From NCBI GenBank assembly GCA_029263175.1, contig JAJCXZ010000063.1:33427-97426 (forward strand): DNA of 64,000 bases, in the 5' to 3' direction. Under the pieces are notes generated by a model. That model was given only the letters and a program-made list of their open reading frames with translations. It made no database searches and was not told the DNA's origin. Of this stretch, positions 1-8,610 are shown in pieces. The position numbers and the translations under genes were made by a program. This DNA comes from Acidimicrobiales bacterium. GTDB lineage: Bacteria > Actinomycetota > Acidimicrobiia > Acidimicrobiales > Aldehydirespiratoraceae. The first letter of the stretch is position 1; each line of letters opens with the position of its first letter.

Positions 1-3000
1 GCGGTGAAGGCAGCCGTGAGTGAGCGTTCAGCGCTGACGCGAGCGTGATGCTGAGTGATGATCGTGAGGGCTGCAGTGAGAATCGAGAACTCGTAGTCGG
101 CGAACGGAGCGAGACCAACGCGGCTGGCGAGTAGGTAGTTACGATCCGAGTCGGACTGGCCACCACGTATGAACCCGATCCGCCGGTCGGTCCGAGAGTT
201 CATCGACCGCATCAACTCGCCGATGGCGTAGGGGGCATCGTCGATCGGCCAGCTGTCTGTCTGGCGGTCGGGGCGGATCTCCGGCTCATCGGCGATGGCC
301 AGGGTGAAGCCCTTCACCTCCTCCGGCAGCGACCACTCTGAGGTCGCGCCCTCGACCAAGAGCCCGACCCTCAGCGTGTCGTCGGAAACCTGCGCCGCCC
401 AGGCGGAGAGGTGCTCCATGCCCAGCTGCTTGGCCAACCAGCTGAGCGCTCGCTCATCGCCACCGAGTTCCTCGGCCGGGGTGGAAACGAGCCGAGTGGC
501 GAAGCGGCGAAGCATGTCCTCCATCGCCAGCTGACGGCCCATGGCGCGATCCGCGTCGAGGCGATTCCACAGCTGGCGGACCAGCAGTGCGAGCGATCCG
601 AGCGCGTCCTCGTGAATGTCCGGATCGGTCACGGGATCCATCTCACTGTCGATTTCGCTGGAGACGAAGGCGACGACCTCCCCGCCGACTCGGATCGGGG
701 CGACCGTCAGCGTGGTGGCTGTGTCGAGTTGTTCCCAGTCGGGGACAGGCGACTCGAAGGTCCTGGTCGTCTCGATATCGGCAATCACCGCCAGAGTCGG
801 GTGATCCGCAGGCACATGTCGATGCCGCGACCCCGAGTCGTCCGCAGCGCGCACCACCCAGCCGATCCGACGGGTGGCTCCCAGCTCGGAATCGAGGTCC
901 CATATCCCCACGGACCGGCGACCGAAAAGCTCACCGACCTTTCGAAGCGCTTCATGGATCCCCTGGTCCGCATCCTCGACGGCGCGGTCGACGAAATCAC
1001 CGGCGATCTCACGCAATACCCGATCGCTCTCCGCTCGGCGACGGGCGATGTCCTCGAGCATGAGGCGCGAACAGAGTTGGCCCAGCGTCGCCACGAGGGA
1101 CGACAGCATTCGAGCCGACTCGTCGTCCACGGGCGCCGCCCTGCCAGTCACCGCCGAGAGGACGACGATGGCGCGGTCGTTCGCGACCGACTGCACATGC
1201 ACGTTCAGATCAGTGGGTTCGGTGCGGAACAGCTCGCCGAACGACCAGTCCGGTCCTTCGGTCGGGTCGAGCGTGCGGGTGATGATGGGACTGTCTTTGT
1301 CGAATGGCGCGAACGTCGATTGCAGCGGCTTGCCATCCCGGGTCGCCTCGTTCTCACACGTGATCTGCCGTGTCCGGTGATCGACTTCGAAGACGGCCAG
1401 CGATTCGCAGTCGAGGAATGAGCGAACACGCTCCAACGACGCGAGGACGATCTCGTGAACGTCCTCGAGCGACGAGTCGACGTAGGCCGCGGTGGCCTCG
1501 GTGAGGATCTCCTGAGCCTGTCGCTGGTACTCGAGCTCCTGATACATGTGCATCCGGATTTGGAGCTGGGCGATCGTTCCGGACAGGGTTTGGATGTAGG
1601 AGATCTCATCCTCGGACCAATGCCTGTTCCGCGGATCGATCAGCGCCAACATCCCGAGCAGGTCCCGCGCTCGTCGGTACGGCATCAACAGGACCTTGGT
1701 GTCGGGCGGGTCGAGCAACTCGTGGTTCCGCTCGAGATTCTCGAGGTGGATGATGCCCCATCCTTTCACGGCAATATCGGTCGGGTCGTAGGGAACGTCG
1801 ACTCCGGCATGGTCGTCATTGCCGTCGGGTCGATGGGCCATGCGCAGAGTGGCTCGGCCGTTCTCGAACTGCCAGGCCTGCACTTCCAGCAGGCCGAAGA
1901 ACTCGGCGATACGCGACAGAATTGCTTCGAGGATCGGATCGAAGTCGACGCGCGCCTCGACGGCGAGCTTCGCGATCTCGCCCGACAAGCCCTCCAGCTC
2001 CAGGCGGCGCTCGACGGCCCGTTCGGCCGCGAACCGACCCAGAGTCTGGGTGACAACGCTGCCGATCGCTTCCGCGTCGTGGATCTCTGCTTCGCTCCAG
2101 CGCCCGCGTTCGGCATCCACGAACGAGATCAGACCCGAGTACTCGGTGCCGACACCGATCGGGATGATGAGGGCCTTGCCAGGACCGATGTAGATCTCAC
2201 TGTCGCTGTGCAACCAGGCGCGGTCGATGAAACCGTGACCGCGCTCGTGGAAGCCGGTCACCCACGCCGCGGTGCCCTCGACGGTGGCGCGTTCCAGCTC
2301 AGGGGTCTTGTCGGCGTGCATCCCGAACACCCGCTCGTAGGAGATGCCACTGCGTCGCCACACAGAAGCACCGGTCAGGCCGAGCAGATCAATCATCGCC
2401 GACGTCACCTCGCCGAGGAACGCCGTCTCGCTGTCGTGACGCATCCGGGCGGCGGCCGTGGCGATGCGACGAACCGTGGCATCGAATTCGCGACGTATCC
2501 GCGCGTTGGTCTCGAGCCGGGCCCGTGACACGACTTCTTGCACACTGCGCGCAATCGAGTGGGCGGCGTGGAGACCGAGATCGTCCCACACACGGCGTCT
2601 CGGGTCGGTGAAGACCACCGCTCCCTCAGCACCAGTCGGGCTGGAGATCGGTACGACCAACGCTTCGCTATCAGTTGGGAAGAGGAAGTCTTCCCCACGC
2701 GAGGAAAAGAACCCGAGTGGGACCAGCATGTGCTCGTTCTCGAGGAGGGAGCGACTGGCATCAAGGTCGACATCCACTGTGATATTTTCGTCGACCAGCG
2801 ATCGACCGTCCTCCGACGCGCTCGCTTTGAGGGCATAGGTCGCCCCATCCGCCTCCCAATACGACACTGCACCAAGGCCGAAGAAGGACCGGGTCAGGGC
2901 AAGAATCTCGAAGAGAGTCTCAGGGTCGTCCTCGCGAACCGATGCCAGGCTTGAGATCGAGTTCAGAAACGCCTGGACTTCGAGGCGGTGGTCCAGGGCC

Positions 3001-3536
3001 CGAGTGGAGACGACTCTCCGGCGCGCCGAGGAGACCGCGGCAGAGAGCAGCACGCAGAGACTCGCCGCGTCACCGCTGAGTCCGCTCTCCTCGGTGGCGA
3101 GGAGCGCCATGTAGTTTGCGTGCGAGCCCGGAGGGTTGGGAATGATGCTCGCGGGACGACCGCTCGGCCCCCGAAGCGTGCTCATGGCATCGACTTCAGG
3201 CAGGTCGTCGAACATCTCGATGCACGTGGCGAGTTCCTCGAGGGTGGTCCGTTCGGCATCGAACCAGAGCACACCCGAATCGACAGCTCTGGTGACTTCG
3301 CCTATCGCGCTGATGCCGACGAAATCCGAGAACTCGTGCAAGACCGAGGTCAGTTCGGTCTCGAAGTCCGCCGTATCGACCAGCTCGAGTCGTTCCATGA
3401 CCCCCGCGATCATGTCAACCGCGTCGCGACGCCAGGCAGCGGAACTTCCTTCCGGCACAGGCCGACGCGATCCAGGGCTCGTCACATCCTGCCCATCGGC
3501 CGACTCCCGCTGATTCTGAGGCGCCCGCCCGTCCAT
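1..3536 (-). CDS. giant tandem-GAF sensor protein, 3' end outside window
   Basis: The minus strand stays open from an ATG 8 bases after the upstream VWA gene's stop to the left edge, giving at least 1178 residues. After a polar N-terminus of about 35 residues I count about seven successive GAF-like modules of roughly 140-165 residues (near 40-175, 190-335, 355-500, 510-650, 665-825, 835-1000 and 1005-1170). Each has a helix-strand start of the type FGLxxxxxW (for example around 'LLGLTGASVW' and 'ELFGRRSVGIW') and they are joined by charged helices. GAF domains bind small ligands or mediate dimerisation. No output domain appears before the edge, so a GGDEF/EAL, kinase or phosphatase C-terminus may follow. 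No signal peptide or membrane segment is visible, so it is probably cytosolic. Its position directly after the VWA gene suggests co-transcription. The module count is my reading and could be off by one. Confidence 0.85.
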   Translation of the reverse strand, partial: MDGRAPQNQRESADGQDVTSPGSRRPVPEGSSAAWRRDAVDMIAGVMERLELVDTADFETELTSVLHEFSDFVGISAIGEVTRAVDSGVLWFDAERTTLEELATCIEMFDDLPEVDAMSTLRGPSGRPASIIPNPPGSHANYMALLATEESGLSGDAASLCVLLSAAVSSARRRVVSTRALDHRLEVQAFLNSISSLASVREDDPETLFEILALTRSFFGLGAVSYWEADGATYALKASASEDGRSLVDENITVDVDLDASRSLLENEHMLVPLGFFSSRGEDFLFPTDSEALVVPISSPTGAEGAVVFTDPRRRVWDDLGLHAAHSIARSVQEVVSRARLETNARIRREFDATVRRIATAAARMRHDSETAFLGEVTSAMIDLLGLTGASVWRRSGISYERVFGMHADKTPELERATVEGTAAWVTGFHERGHGFIDRAWLHSDSEIYIGPGKALIIPIGVGTEYSGLISFVDAERGRWSEAEIHDAEAIGSVVTQTLGRFAAERAVERRLELEGLSGEIAKLAVEARVDFDPILEAILSRIAEFFGLLEVQAWQFENGRATLRMAHRPDGNDDHAGVDVPYDPTDIAVKGWGIIHLENLERNHELLDPPDTKVLLMPYRRARDLLGMLALIDPRNRHWSEDEISYIQTLSGTIAQLQIRMHMYQELEYQRQAQEILTEATAAYVDSSLEDVHEIVLASLERVRSFLDCESLAVFEVDHRTRQITCENEATRDGKPLQSTFAPFDKDSPIITRTLDPTEGPDWSFGELFRTEPTDLNVHVQSVANDRAIVVLSAVTGRAAPVDDESARMLSSLVATLGQLCSRLMLEDIARRRAESDRVLREIAGDFVDRAVEDADQGIHEALRKVGELFGRRSVGIWDLDSELGATRRIGWVVRAADDSGSRHRHVPADHPTLAVIADIETTRTFESPVPDWEQLDTATTLTVAPIRVGGEVVAFVSSEIDSEMDPVTDPDIHEDALGSLALLVRQLWNRLDADRAMGRQLAMEDMLRRFATRLVSTPAEELGGDERALSWLAKQLGMEHLSAWAAQVSDDTLRVGLLVEGATSEWSLPEEVKGFTLAIADEPEIRPDRQTDSWPIDDAPYAIGELMRSMNSRTDRRIGFIRGGQSDSDRNYLLASRVGLAPFADYEFSILTAALTIITQHHARVSAERSLTAAFT

Positions 3537-3543
3537 GAGACGC

Positions 3544-5580
3544 CTACCGCCGGCCCCGCAGCATGCTCTGTTTTTGGTCAACAAAGTCCATCAGGAGGTA
3601 GTCGCCGAGGTCTTCGTTGGTGGTGAAGAACGCCCGTCCACCATTCATTCGGGAGATCTGCTCGACGAAGTTCTGGAGATAGTGGGTTACGTCGAGAACG
3701 AACGTGTTGATACGAATGCCCTCGCGGGTGGCCTTGGCCACTTCGCCCAGCGTGAGATCGACGGTTTCCTGGGAGGGCGGATAGTTGAAGTACGGCTGAC
3801 CGCTCTTGGTGATATGAGCCGTGGGTTCGCCGTCGGTGATCATGATGATCTGCTTGGTGCCGCTCTGCTTCGCCAACATCTTGCGGGCGATCTGGAATGC
3901 GTGCTGCATGTTGGTGCCGTACACGTAGTCCCACGACAACTCGGGCAGTGACGCGGCATTGAACTCCCTGGCAACTTCGCTGAAGGAGACCATTCCCAGG
4001 AAATCACGCGGGTATTGGCTCGAGATCAGGGAGTGCAACGCCATCGTGACCTTCTTGGCCGGCAAGAAGTTGTCACGCATCGCCATCGACATCGAGATGT
4101 CGAGCATCAGGACCGTGCTCGATCGGGTCAGTTGCTCCGTGCGCTCGATCTCGAAGTCATCGGCATGTAGTTGCACCGGAATGCCTCCGCCCGTGCGAGC
4201 CACTGCGTTGCGGAGCGTCTTCTCGATGTGCAGGTTGAAGCGGTCGCCGTACTCGTAGGGCTTGGTGTCGAAGTCTCGCTCGTGGCCCTGTCCGGTTCGC
4301 TCGAGGTGATGCTTGCCGAGTGTGTCGGGGGACATCCGCTTGAAGATCTCTTCGAGCGCACCATTGCCCATGCGGCGTATCGCCCTCGGCGTCAGCTCGT
4401 AGCGGCCCTCCTTGTTCTCGATCAGCCCTGACTCCTCCAGCATCCGAGCGATCTCGGCCATGCGCTCGAGGCTCTCGGCGGATTCCTCGCCCAGCAACTC
4501 GCGGGCGCGGTCGATGTCGACCTCCGCCAGGGCTCCGGGATTCGTCGCACCGCGGAGCAGGTTGTCGAGCTGATCGATGTCGCCGAGCTCGCCCATCATG
4601 TCCATCGCCTGGGGCATGTCGAGCGGGTCCATACCCTCGAAGTCGTAGGACTGACCCCACCCCATCTGGGGGAACTGTTCGCGCAAATTGTCGGAGAGCT
4701 GGCTCATCTGGAACTGGAGGTCCATGTCCTCCATGAGCTGGTTGCTGAGCTCCTGGAGTTGCTGACGCTGCTCGGGCGTCATCGAGTTCATCATTTGCTG
4801 CATCTGCGCCATGCGCTGCGCCATGATCTCGAGGAGTTCGTCGAGCGTCTGCGGGTTCTCGGGGAAGAGGTCTCCGAAGCGTTCCATGAATCCGTCGAAG
4901 TCGGGCTCCTGCCCTGCCGCTCTCTGTTCGAGCATGTGGTTGAGTTCCGCGAGCATGTCTTTGACCCGCTGCATCTCCTCGGGTGACATGTCGTTGATGC
5001 CCTCGGCCATCTGGTCGAGCTGCTGCTGCATGATCTGCTCTCGCAACTTGTCCATCAGGTCGTTGAAGCGTTGCTGGGCCTCATCGGACTCGAAGTCGTA
5101 GTTCTGGAGGCCCTTCACCTGACCCGCGAGATCGGGCGGGAGCATGTCGAGCTCCATATTCTTCATGGCCGCGGTGTCACTGGCCAACTCTTGGCGGCGT
5201 TCGTCACCGGAGTCGGCGGCCTGCTCGGCCATTTTCTGCAACGACCTGCGCTCGTCTTCGACGAGCTCACGCAATTCACCGGCGATGTCGTCGAACACGC
5301 CGCCGAGGTCGTGATTCTGCAGGATCTCACGCCGGCGTTCGCTGAGACGATCCATCATCTCGCGGATGCCTTCCATGCTCTTGCCGTCGCGGTCGGTCAT
5401 GCCGCCGTGCATCATTTGGCGGAGTGCGCTATTGACATCACCGTGGTAGAGCAGCTCGTCGGACATCTCGGAGAACAGATGGTCCGCGTCGAGATCGAAG
5501 CCGGTTTGCGTGCCATCCCAGCGCGAATAGCTGAAGTGAGGCACCTCGCGGCGGTTGCGGTTGCGACGGCGGAAGGCCAT
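3544..5580 (-). CDS. VWA (von Willebrand factor A) domain protein, MoxR partner type
   Basis: This 678-residue protein has a C-terminal VWA domain with an intact MIDAS: DISMS at 494-498, then a later threonine in 'YGTNM' and an aspartate in 'ITDGEP'. The middle (about 70-420) is helical, very rich in Met, Gln and Glu, and probably forms a long coiled-coil or helical bundle. VWA proteins of this kind work with MoxR/ChlI-type AAA+ ATPases in metal insertion or assembly of protein complexes. A matching ATPase lies about 3 kb away (8608-10020) on the same strand, with four plus-strand genes and one small ORF between them. There is no signal peptide, so it is cytosolic. The start is an ATG 73 bp from the divergent TetR gene. 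The family assignment is secure; the substrate is unknown. Confidence 0.9.
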   Translation of the reverse strand: MAFRRRNRNRREVPHFSYSRWDGTQTGFDLDADHLFSEMSDELLYHGDVNSALRQMMHGGMTDRDGKSMEGIREMMDRLSERRREILQNHDLGGVFDDIAGELRELVEDERRSLQKMAEQAADSGDERRQELASDTAAMKNMELDMLPPDLAGQVKGLQNYDFESDEAQQRFNDLMDKLREQIMQQQLDQMAEGINDMSPEEMQRVKDMLAELNHMLEQRAAGQEPDFDGFMERFGDLFPENPQTLDELLEIMAQRMAQMQQMMNSMTPEQRQQLQELSNQLMEDMDLQFQMSQLSDNLREQFPQMGWGQSYDFEGMDPLDMPQAMDMMGELGDIDQLDNLLRGATNPGALAEVDIDRARELLGEESAESLERMAEIARMLEESGLIENKEGRYELTPRAIRRMGNGALEEIFKRMSPDTLGKHHLERTGQGHERDFDTKPYEYGDRFNLHIEKTLRNAVARTGGGIPVQLHADDFEIERTEQLTRSSTVLMLDISMSMAMRDNFLPAKKVTMALHSLISSQYPRDFLGMVSFSEVAREFNAASLPELSWDYVYGTNMQHAFQIARKMLAKQSGTKQIIMITDGEPTAHITKSGQPYFNYPPSQETVDLTLGEVAKATREGIRINTFVLDVTHYLQNFVEQISRMNGGRAFFTTNEDLGDYLLMDFVDQKQSMLRGRR

Positions 5581-5653
5581 GACCGCAACCTACCCCGACC
5601 TCTCCCACTGCGTTCAGACGCAGCTGCGCCAAAGTTGTTAACGTTCACTAACC

Positions 5654-6256
5654 ATGACTGCCGATCCGCTCACCTCCGAAGGGCCCGGAACCCGTCCCTC
5701 GAATCGCCGGGCACTCATTCTCGACGCCGCGATAGCTCTCTTTCGAGAACGGGGCTACCCGGCCACGAGTGTTGACGACATCGGCAAGGCCGTCGACGTC
5801 AGCGGTCCTGCGATCTACCGGCACTTCTCTTCGAAGGAAGAGATCTTGCTCGAGGCGATCCAGCTCGCCGCCGACGAAGTCCATGCCGCCAACGGGGCAG
5901 CCCGCGACTCGACCGACGACCCGCGTGCGTTGCTGGCGGCCTACATCGGCGCTTATGTCGATTGCGCGCTTGATCGCGCCGCGTTGATCGCGGTGTGGAC
6001 GAGCGAGGCTCGTCACCTCTCGTCGGAGCGAAGGTCGCCGATGAGCCGACGCCTACGATCATGGTCGACGGAGTGGGTCGACGCCCTCACCTCCACACGG
6101 CCGGAGTTGACCGCGGGCCAGGCGCGAGTCCTGGTCGGCGGCGCAATCGGCCTGATCACGAGCCTCGCCACCAACGACGACGGCAGCCTCGCCCGAGACG
6201 AAATGTCCGCCACCCTCACCGCGATGGCCCTCGCCACTCTCGACACCCCGCTCTAG
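5654..6256 (+). CDS. TetR-family transcriptional regulator
   Basis: This 200-residue protein has a typical TetR N-terminal helix-turn-helix (about 18-65): 'ILDAAIALFRERGY' followed by the recognition-helix region ending in 'IYRHFSSKEE'. The C-terminal ligand/dimerisation domain (about 75-200) is variable, as usual. It is divergent from the VWA gene and lies 44 bp upstream of a MaoC-like hydratase gene, which it probably regulates, possibly in response to a fatty acyl-CoA or steroid ligand (inference from the neighbour). The 73-bp intergenic stretch upstream holds a short inverted repeat, GTTA-N8-TAAC around 5636-5652, that could be an operator. Confidence 0.9.
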   Translation: MTADPLTSEGPGTRPSNRRALILDAAIALFRERGYPATSVDDIGKAVDVSGPAIYRHFSSKEEILLEAIQLAADEVHAANGAARDSTDDPRALLAAYIGAYVDCALDRAALIAVWTSEARHLSSERRSPMSRRLRSWSTEWVDALTSTRPELTAGQARVLVGGAIGLITSLATNDDGSLARDEMSATLTAMALATLDTPL

Positions 6257-6300
6257 ATGCAACACTTGCTCGGAGCAGTACCGCATCTCAGGAGGATCCG

Positions 6301-7140
6301 ATGCCCATGAACCCCGATGCCGTTGGCTCGCTCAGCACCGAGACCGAGATCAGTTGGACGTCGAAGGACAGCCTTCTCTATGCGCTTGGAGTGGGCGCCG
6401 GCGCCACCGATCCAACCGGCTTCGAACTGGACTTCACCACCGAGAACACCAAAGGCACAGTCCAGAAGGCCTTCCCCACCCAGGTGGTCGTGCTCGGTGG
6501 TCGCGGGCATCTCGACTTCGGCGACTTCAACCCGGCCCATCTTCTTCACGGCGAACAGTCGATCACGTTGCACCAGACACTGCCTGCGGCGGGAAGTGGA
6601 GTCGGTCAGAGCCGGGTGGCAGGAATGTACGACAAGGGCAAGGCGGCTCTTGTGGTCTTGGAAACGAACGTGGCCGACGCCGACGCCACCCCACTGTGGA
6701 CCTCGACGGCCGGGCTGTTCATCGGTGGCGAGGGCGGCTGGGGCGGCGACCGCGGGCCCTCGACGAGCTGGGTGCAGCCCGAGCGGGCGGCCGACATCGT
6801 CACCGGCTACGACACCCGTACCGATCAGGCGCTGCTGTACCGACTCAACGGCGACCGCAACCCACTCCACTCCGATCCATCGTTTGCGGCGCTCGCCGGG
6901 TTCGACACGCCGATCCTGCACGGGCTGTGCACCTTTGGGGTGACCGGTCGGGCGCTGCTCCACACGGTGTGCGGCGGCGATCCAGATGGATTCGGGTCAA
7001 TGGGTGGGCGGTTCAAGTCCCCGGTGCTCCCGGGCGAACGGCTCGACGTTCACATGTGGCACGAGGGCGAGGAGACCTTGTTCCAGACATGTGTGGGCGA
7101 TCGCGTGGTATTCGACGCGGGAGTCTTCACTCGCCGCTGA
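6301..7140 (+). CDS. MaoC-like (R)-specific enoyl-CoA hydratase
   Basis: This 279-residue double-hotdog protein resembles the (R)-enoyl-CoA hydratase 2 / MaoC family, which hydrates trans-2-enoyl-CoA in fatty acid or sterol side-chain degradation. The C-terminal hotdog carries the hydratase-2 signature: 'YRLNGDRNPLH' with the catalytic Asp and His, then 'GFDTPILHGLCTFG'. The N-terminal hotdog lacks that signature, as is normal for this two-domain architecture. A strong Shine-Dalgarno AGGAGG lies 5 nt before the chosen ATG; a second ATG two codons on is also possible. It sits in a likely operon with the upstream TetR gene. The length matches eukaryotic-type and actinobacterial MaoC double-domain proteins. 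Confidence 0.88.
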   Translation: MPMNPDAVGSLSTETEISWTSKDSLLYALGVGAGATDPTGFELDFTTENTKGTVQKAFPTQVVVLGGRGHLDFGDFNPAHLLHGEQSITLHQTLPAAGSGVGQSRVAGMYDKGKAALVVLETNVADADATPLWTSTAGLFIGGEGGWGGDRGPSTSWVQPERAADIVTGYDTRTDQALLYRLNGDRNPLHSDPSFAALAGFDTPILHGLCTFGVTGRALLHTVCGGDPDGFGSMGGRFKSPVLPGERLDVHMWHEGEETLFQTCVGDRVVFDAGVFTRR

Positions 7141-7153
7141 GTTACCGTGCCCT

Positions 7154-7342
7154 ATGAGCAAACTGTGGGAGCCCTTCACCGAGATACTGCGGCGGTCGTC
7201 GGCACCGACACAGCCGGCCGCTTCGACCTTCGGCGTCGAGGCGAGTCGCCAAGCCGCCCAGCAGGCCCGCGAGCGCGACCACCACAGGGTGATTGCCATC
7301 GAGAAGGGCCGTACACAGCAGGGGATGGGTTCGGGCGGCTGA
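7154..7342 (+). CDS. small hypothetical protein (62 aa)
   Basis: This short frame starts with ATG 13 bases after the MaoC stop and ends 21 bases before the GH1-like gene. The product has a hydrophobic/aromatic start (MSKLWEPFTEIL), then a charged helix rich in Ala, Gln, Arg and Glu. There is no clear Shine-Dalgarno, no signal peptide and no family I recognise. Its position inside a tight same-strand run and its regular actinobacterial codon use favour a real gene, but chance is not excluded. Confidence 0.4.
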   Translation: MSKLWEPFTEILRRSSAPTQPAASTFGVEASRQAAQQARERDHHRVIAIEKGRTQQGMGSGG

Positions 7343-7363
7343 CGTCCAGAATCGGCATCGGCT

Positions 7364-8569
7364 GTGTCTTCATTCGGAGCGGAGTTCCTGTGGGGCGTCA
7401 CCTCATCTTCGGTTTCGGCCGAAGGGGTGGCGCCGACGGCGGACTGGTCGAGGTGGGAACGTGATCGCCGCGCTCCCCAGTCAGGCGACGGCTTCGGCCT
7501 CCATACCGACTACCGCGATGATCTCCAACAGTACGTCGCGCTCGGCTGCACCGACTGGCGACTGACCATCGAGTGGGCACGGGTTGAACCCGAGCCCGGC
7601 CGCATCGACAATGACGCACTCGATCGATATCGCGACATCCTCTCGTTCGCCCATGCGGTCGGGTTGCGTAACTGGCTCACTCTGCAATCGACCTCGTTGC
7701 CGGGCTGGTACTCAGAAGATGAAGGCGGACATCTCGACCCGGCGACTCGGGGTCGTTTCTGGTCTCGGCACGTCGACCAGATCGCGGGCGAGTTGGACGA
7801 GTTCGCGGACGGATTCGTTCCGATCGACGACCCGATCGGCTGGGCGCTGCGCGGCTATGGACTGGGATCCCGACCGCCCGGTCAGCGCGACCCCGATGTG
7901 CTGCGAAAGGCGGTCATCGGCAGCGTTCTCGCCACGCATGAGGCGGTGCGGCTCCTGAGTTCCGGGCGGCAGCCGATCATGACCGCATGGCGGGCCGACC
8001 CACTTCACGCGATTGCCTTGGAGGACGGACGGATTCCCGTCGAGGCCAAGGAGGCCACCAGGCGATGGGACGACCTGCTCTGGGGCACCTGGCTCCGCGC
8101 CCATGCCAACGGGATGCTCGAGGTCGACGGCTACGCCGCCATCGAGGTTCCTGAGTTCGTGACCGGCGTGGACTACGTCGGGATCGTGCACGATCATCCA
8201 GTCGGAGTCGACGTGGAGGGCAACCTGGGAGCCTGGCCTTCGAGCGGGCGCCGTGATGCGAGCGGTTTCGTGCCGGAGCCCGACGAGCTCGGCGAGGCCA
8301 TCCACCGCACGCACGAGGCACTCCCCGACCACCGACTGGTGGTCGCCGGCCATGGCATCCCCACCGACGACGACGCATGGCAGGACCACCAGCTCGCTCG
8401 TTGCCTCGAGCACGTACACGGCGCCCGCGAGGAGTTCGGTCTCGCCGGCTACTTCCACGACGCAGGCATCGACGGCTACGAGTGGAAGAAGGGCTTCGCC
8501 GCTCCCCGAGGTCTCCTACGACGCGATCGTTCCCGCCGTACCGCCGCCGAAACATTCGGTTCTCCGTAG
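7364..8569 (+). CDS. GH1-like (beta-glucosidase fold) protein lacking both catalytic glutamates
   Basis: This 401-residue protein aligns along its length with glycoside hydrolase family 1: the N-terminal 'FLWGVTSSS', the 'DWRLTIEWARVEP' strand, and a C-terminal 'GYEWKKGF' followed by 'RRTAAETF', which match conserved GH1 segments. The acid/base motif NEP is replaced by DDP (residues 155-157, followed by 'WALRGYGLG', which fits the usual context). The nucleophile motif ENG is replaced by GHG (about 329-331). It should therefore not work as a retaining glucosidase. It may be a carbohydrate-binding pseudoenzyme, or an enzyme with changed chemistry. The GTG start was chosen because it leads straight into the conserved first strand. 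No signal peptide, so cytosolic. Confidence 0.8.
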   Translation: MSSFGAEFLWGVTSSSVSAEGVAPTADWSRWERDRRAPQSGDGFGLHTDYRDDLQQYVALGCTDWRLTIEWARVEPEPGRIDNDALDRYRDILSFAHAVGLRNWLTLQSTSLPGWYSEDEGGHLDPATRGRFWSRHVDQIAGELDEFADGFVPIDDPIGWALRGYGLGSRPPGQRDPDVLRKAVIGSVLATHEAVRLLSSGRQPIMTAWRADPLHAIALEDGRIPVEAKEATRRWDDLLWGTWLRAHANGMLEVDGYAAIEVPEFVTGVDYVGIVHDHPVGVDVEGNLGAWPSSGRRDASGFVPEPDELGEAIHRTHEALPDHRLVVAGHGIPTDDDAWQDHQLARCLEHVHGAREEFGLAGYFHDAGIDGYEWKKGFAAPRGLLRRDRSRRTAAETFGSP

Positions 8570-8610
8570 TTCAGAACGGTGAAACGGGGGTCTGACCCCC
8601 GTTTGAACTA
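8567..8610. terminator. bidirectional hairpin between convergent genes
   Basis: A perfect 11-bp inverted repeat (8582-8592 and 8594-8604) with core GGGGGTC-T-GACCCCC lies between the GH1-like gene and the MoxR gene. Outer arms TAGTTC and GAACTA (8567-8572, 8605-8610) also pair and contain the stop codons of both genes, with a 9-nt insertion on the left side. It is a likely shared terminator; the core recurs at two other convergent junctions in this window. Confidence 0.7.

Noticed and set aside
411..2528. Two long plus-strand open frames (336 and 357 codons)
   Set aside because: They are antisense to the giant GAF gene, which has an uninterrupted frame with clear domain motifs. The plus frames give low-complexity translations without motifs.
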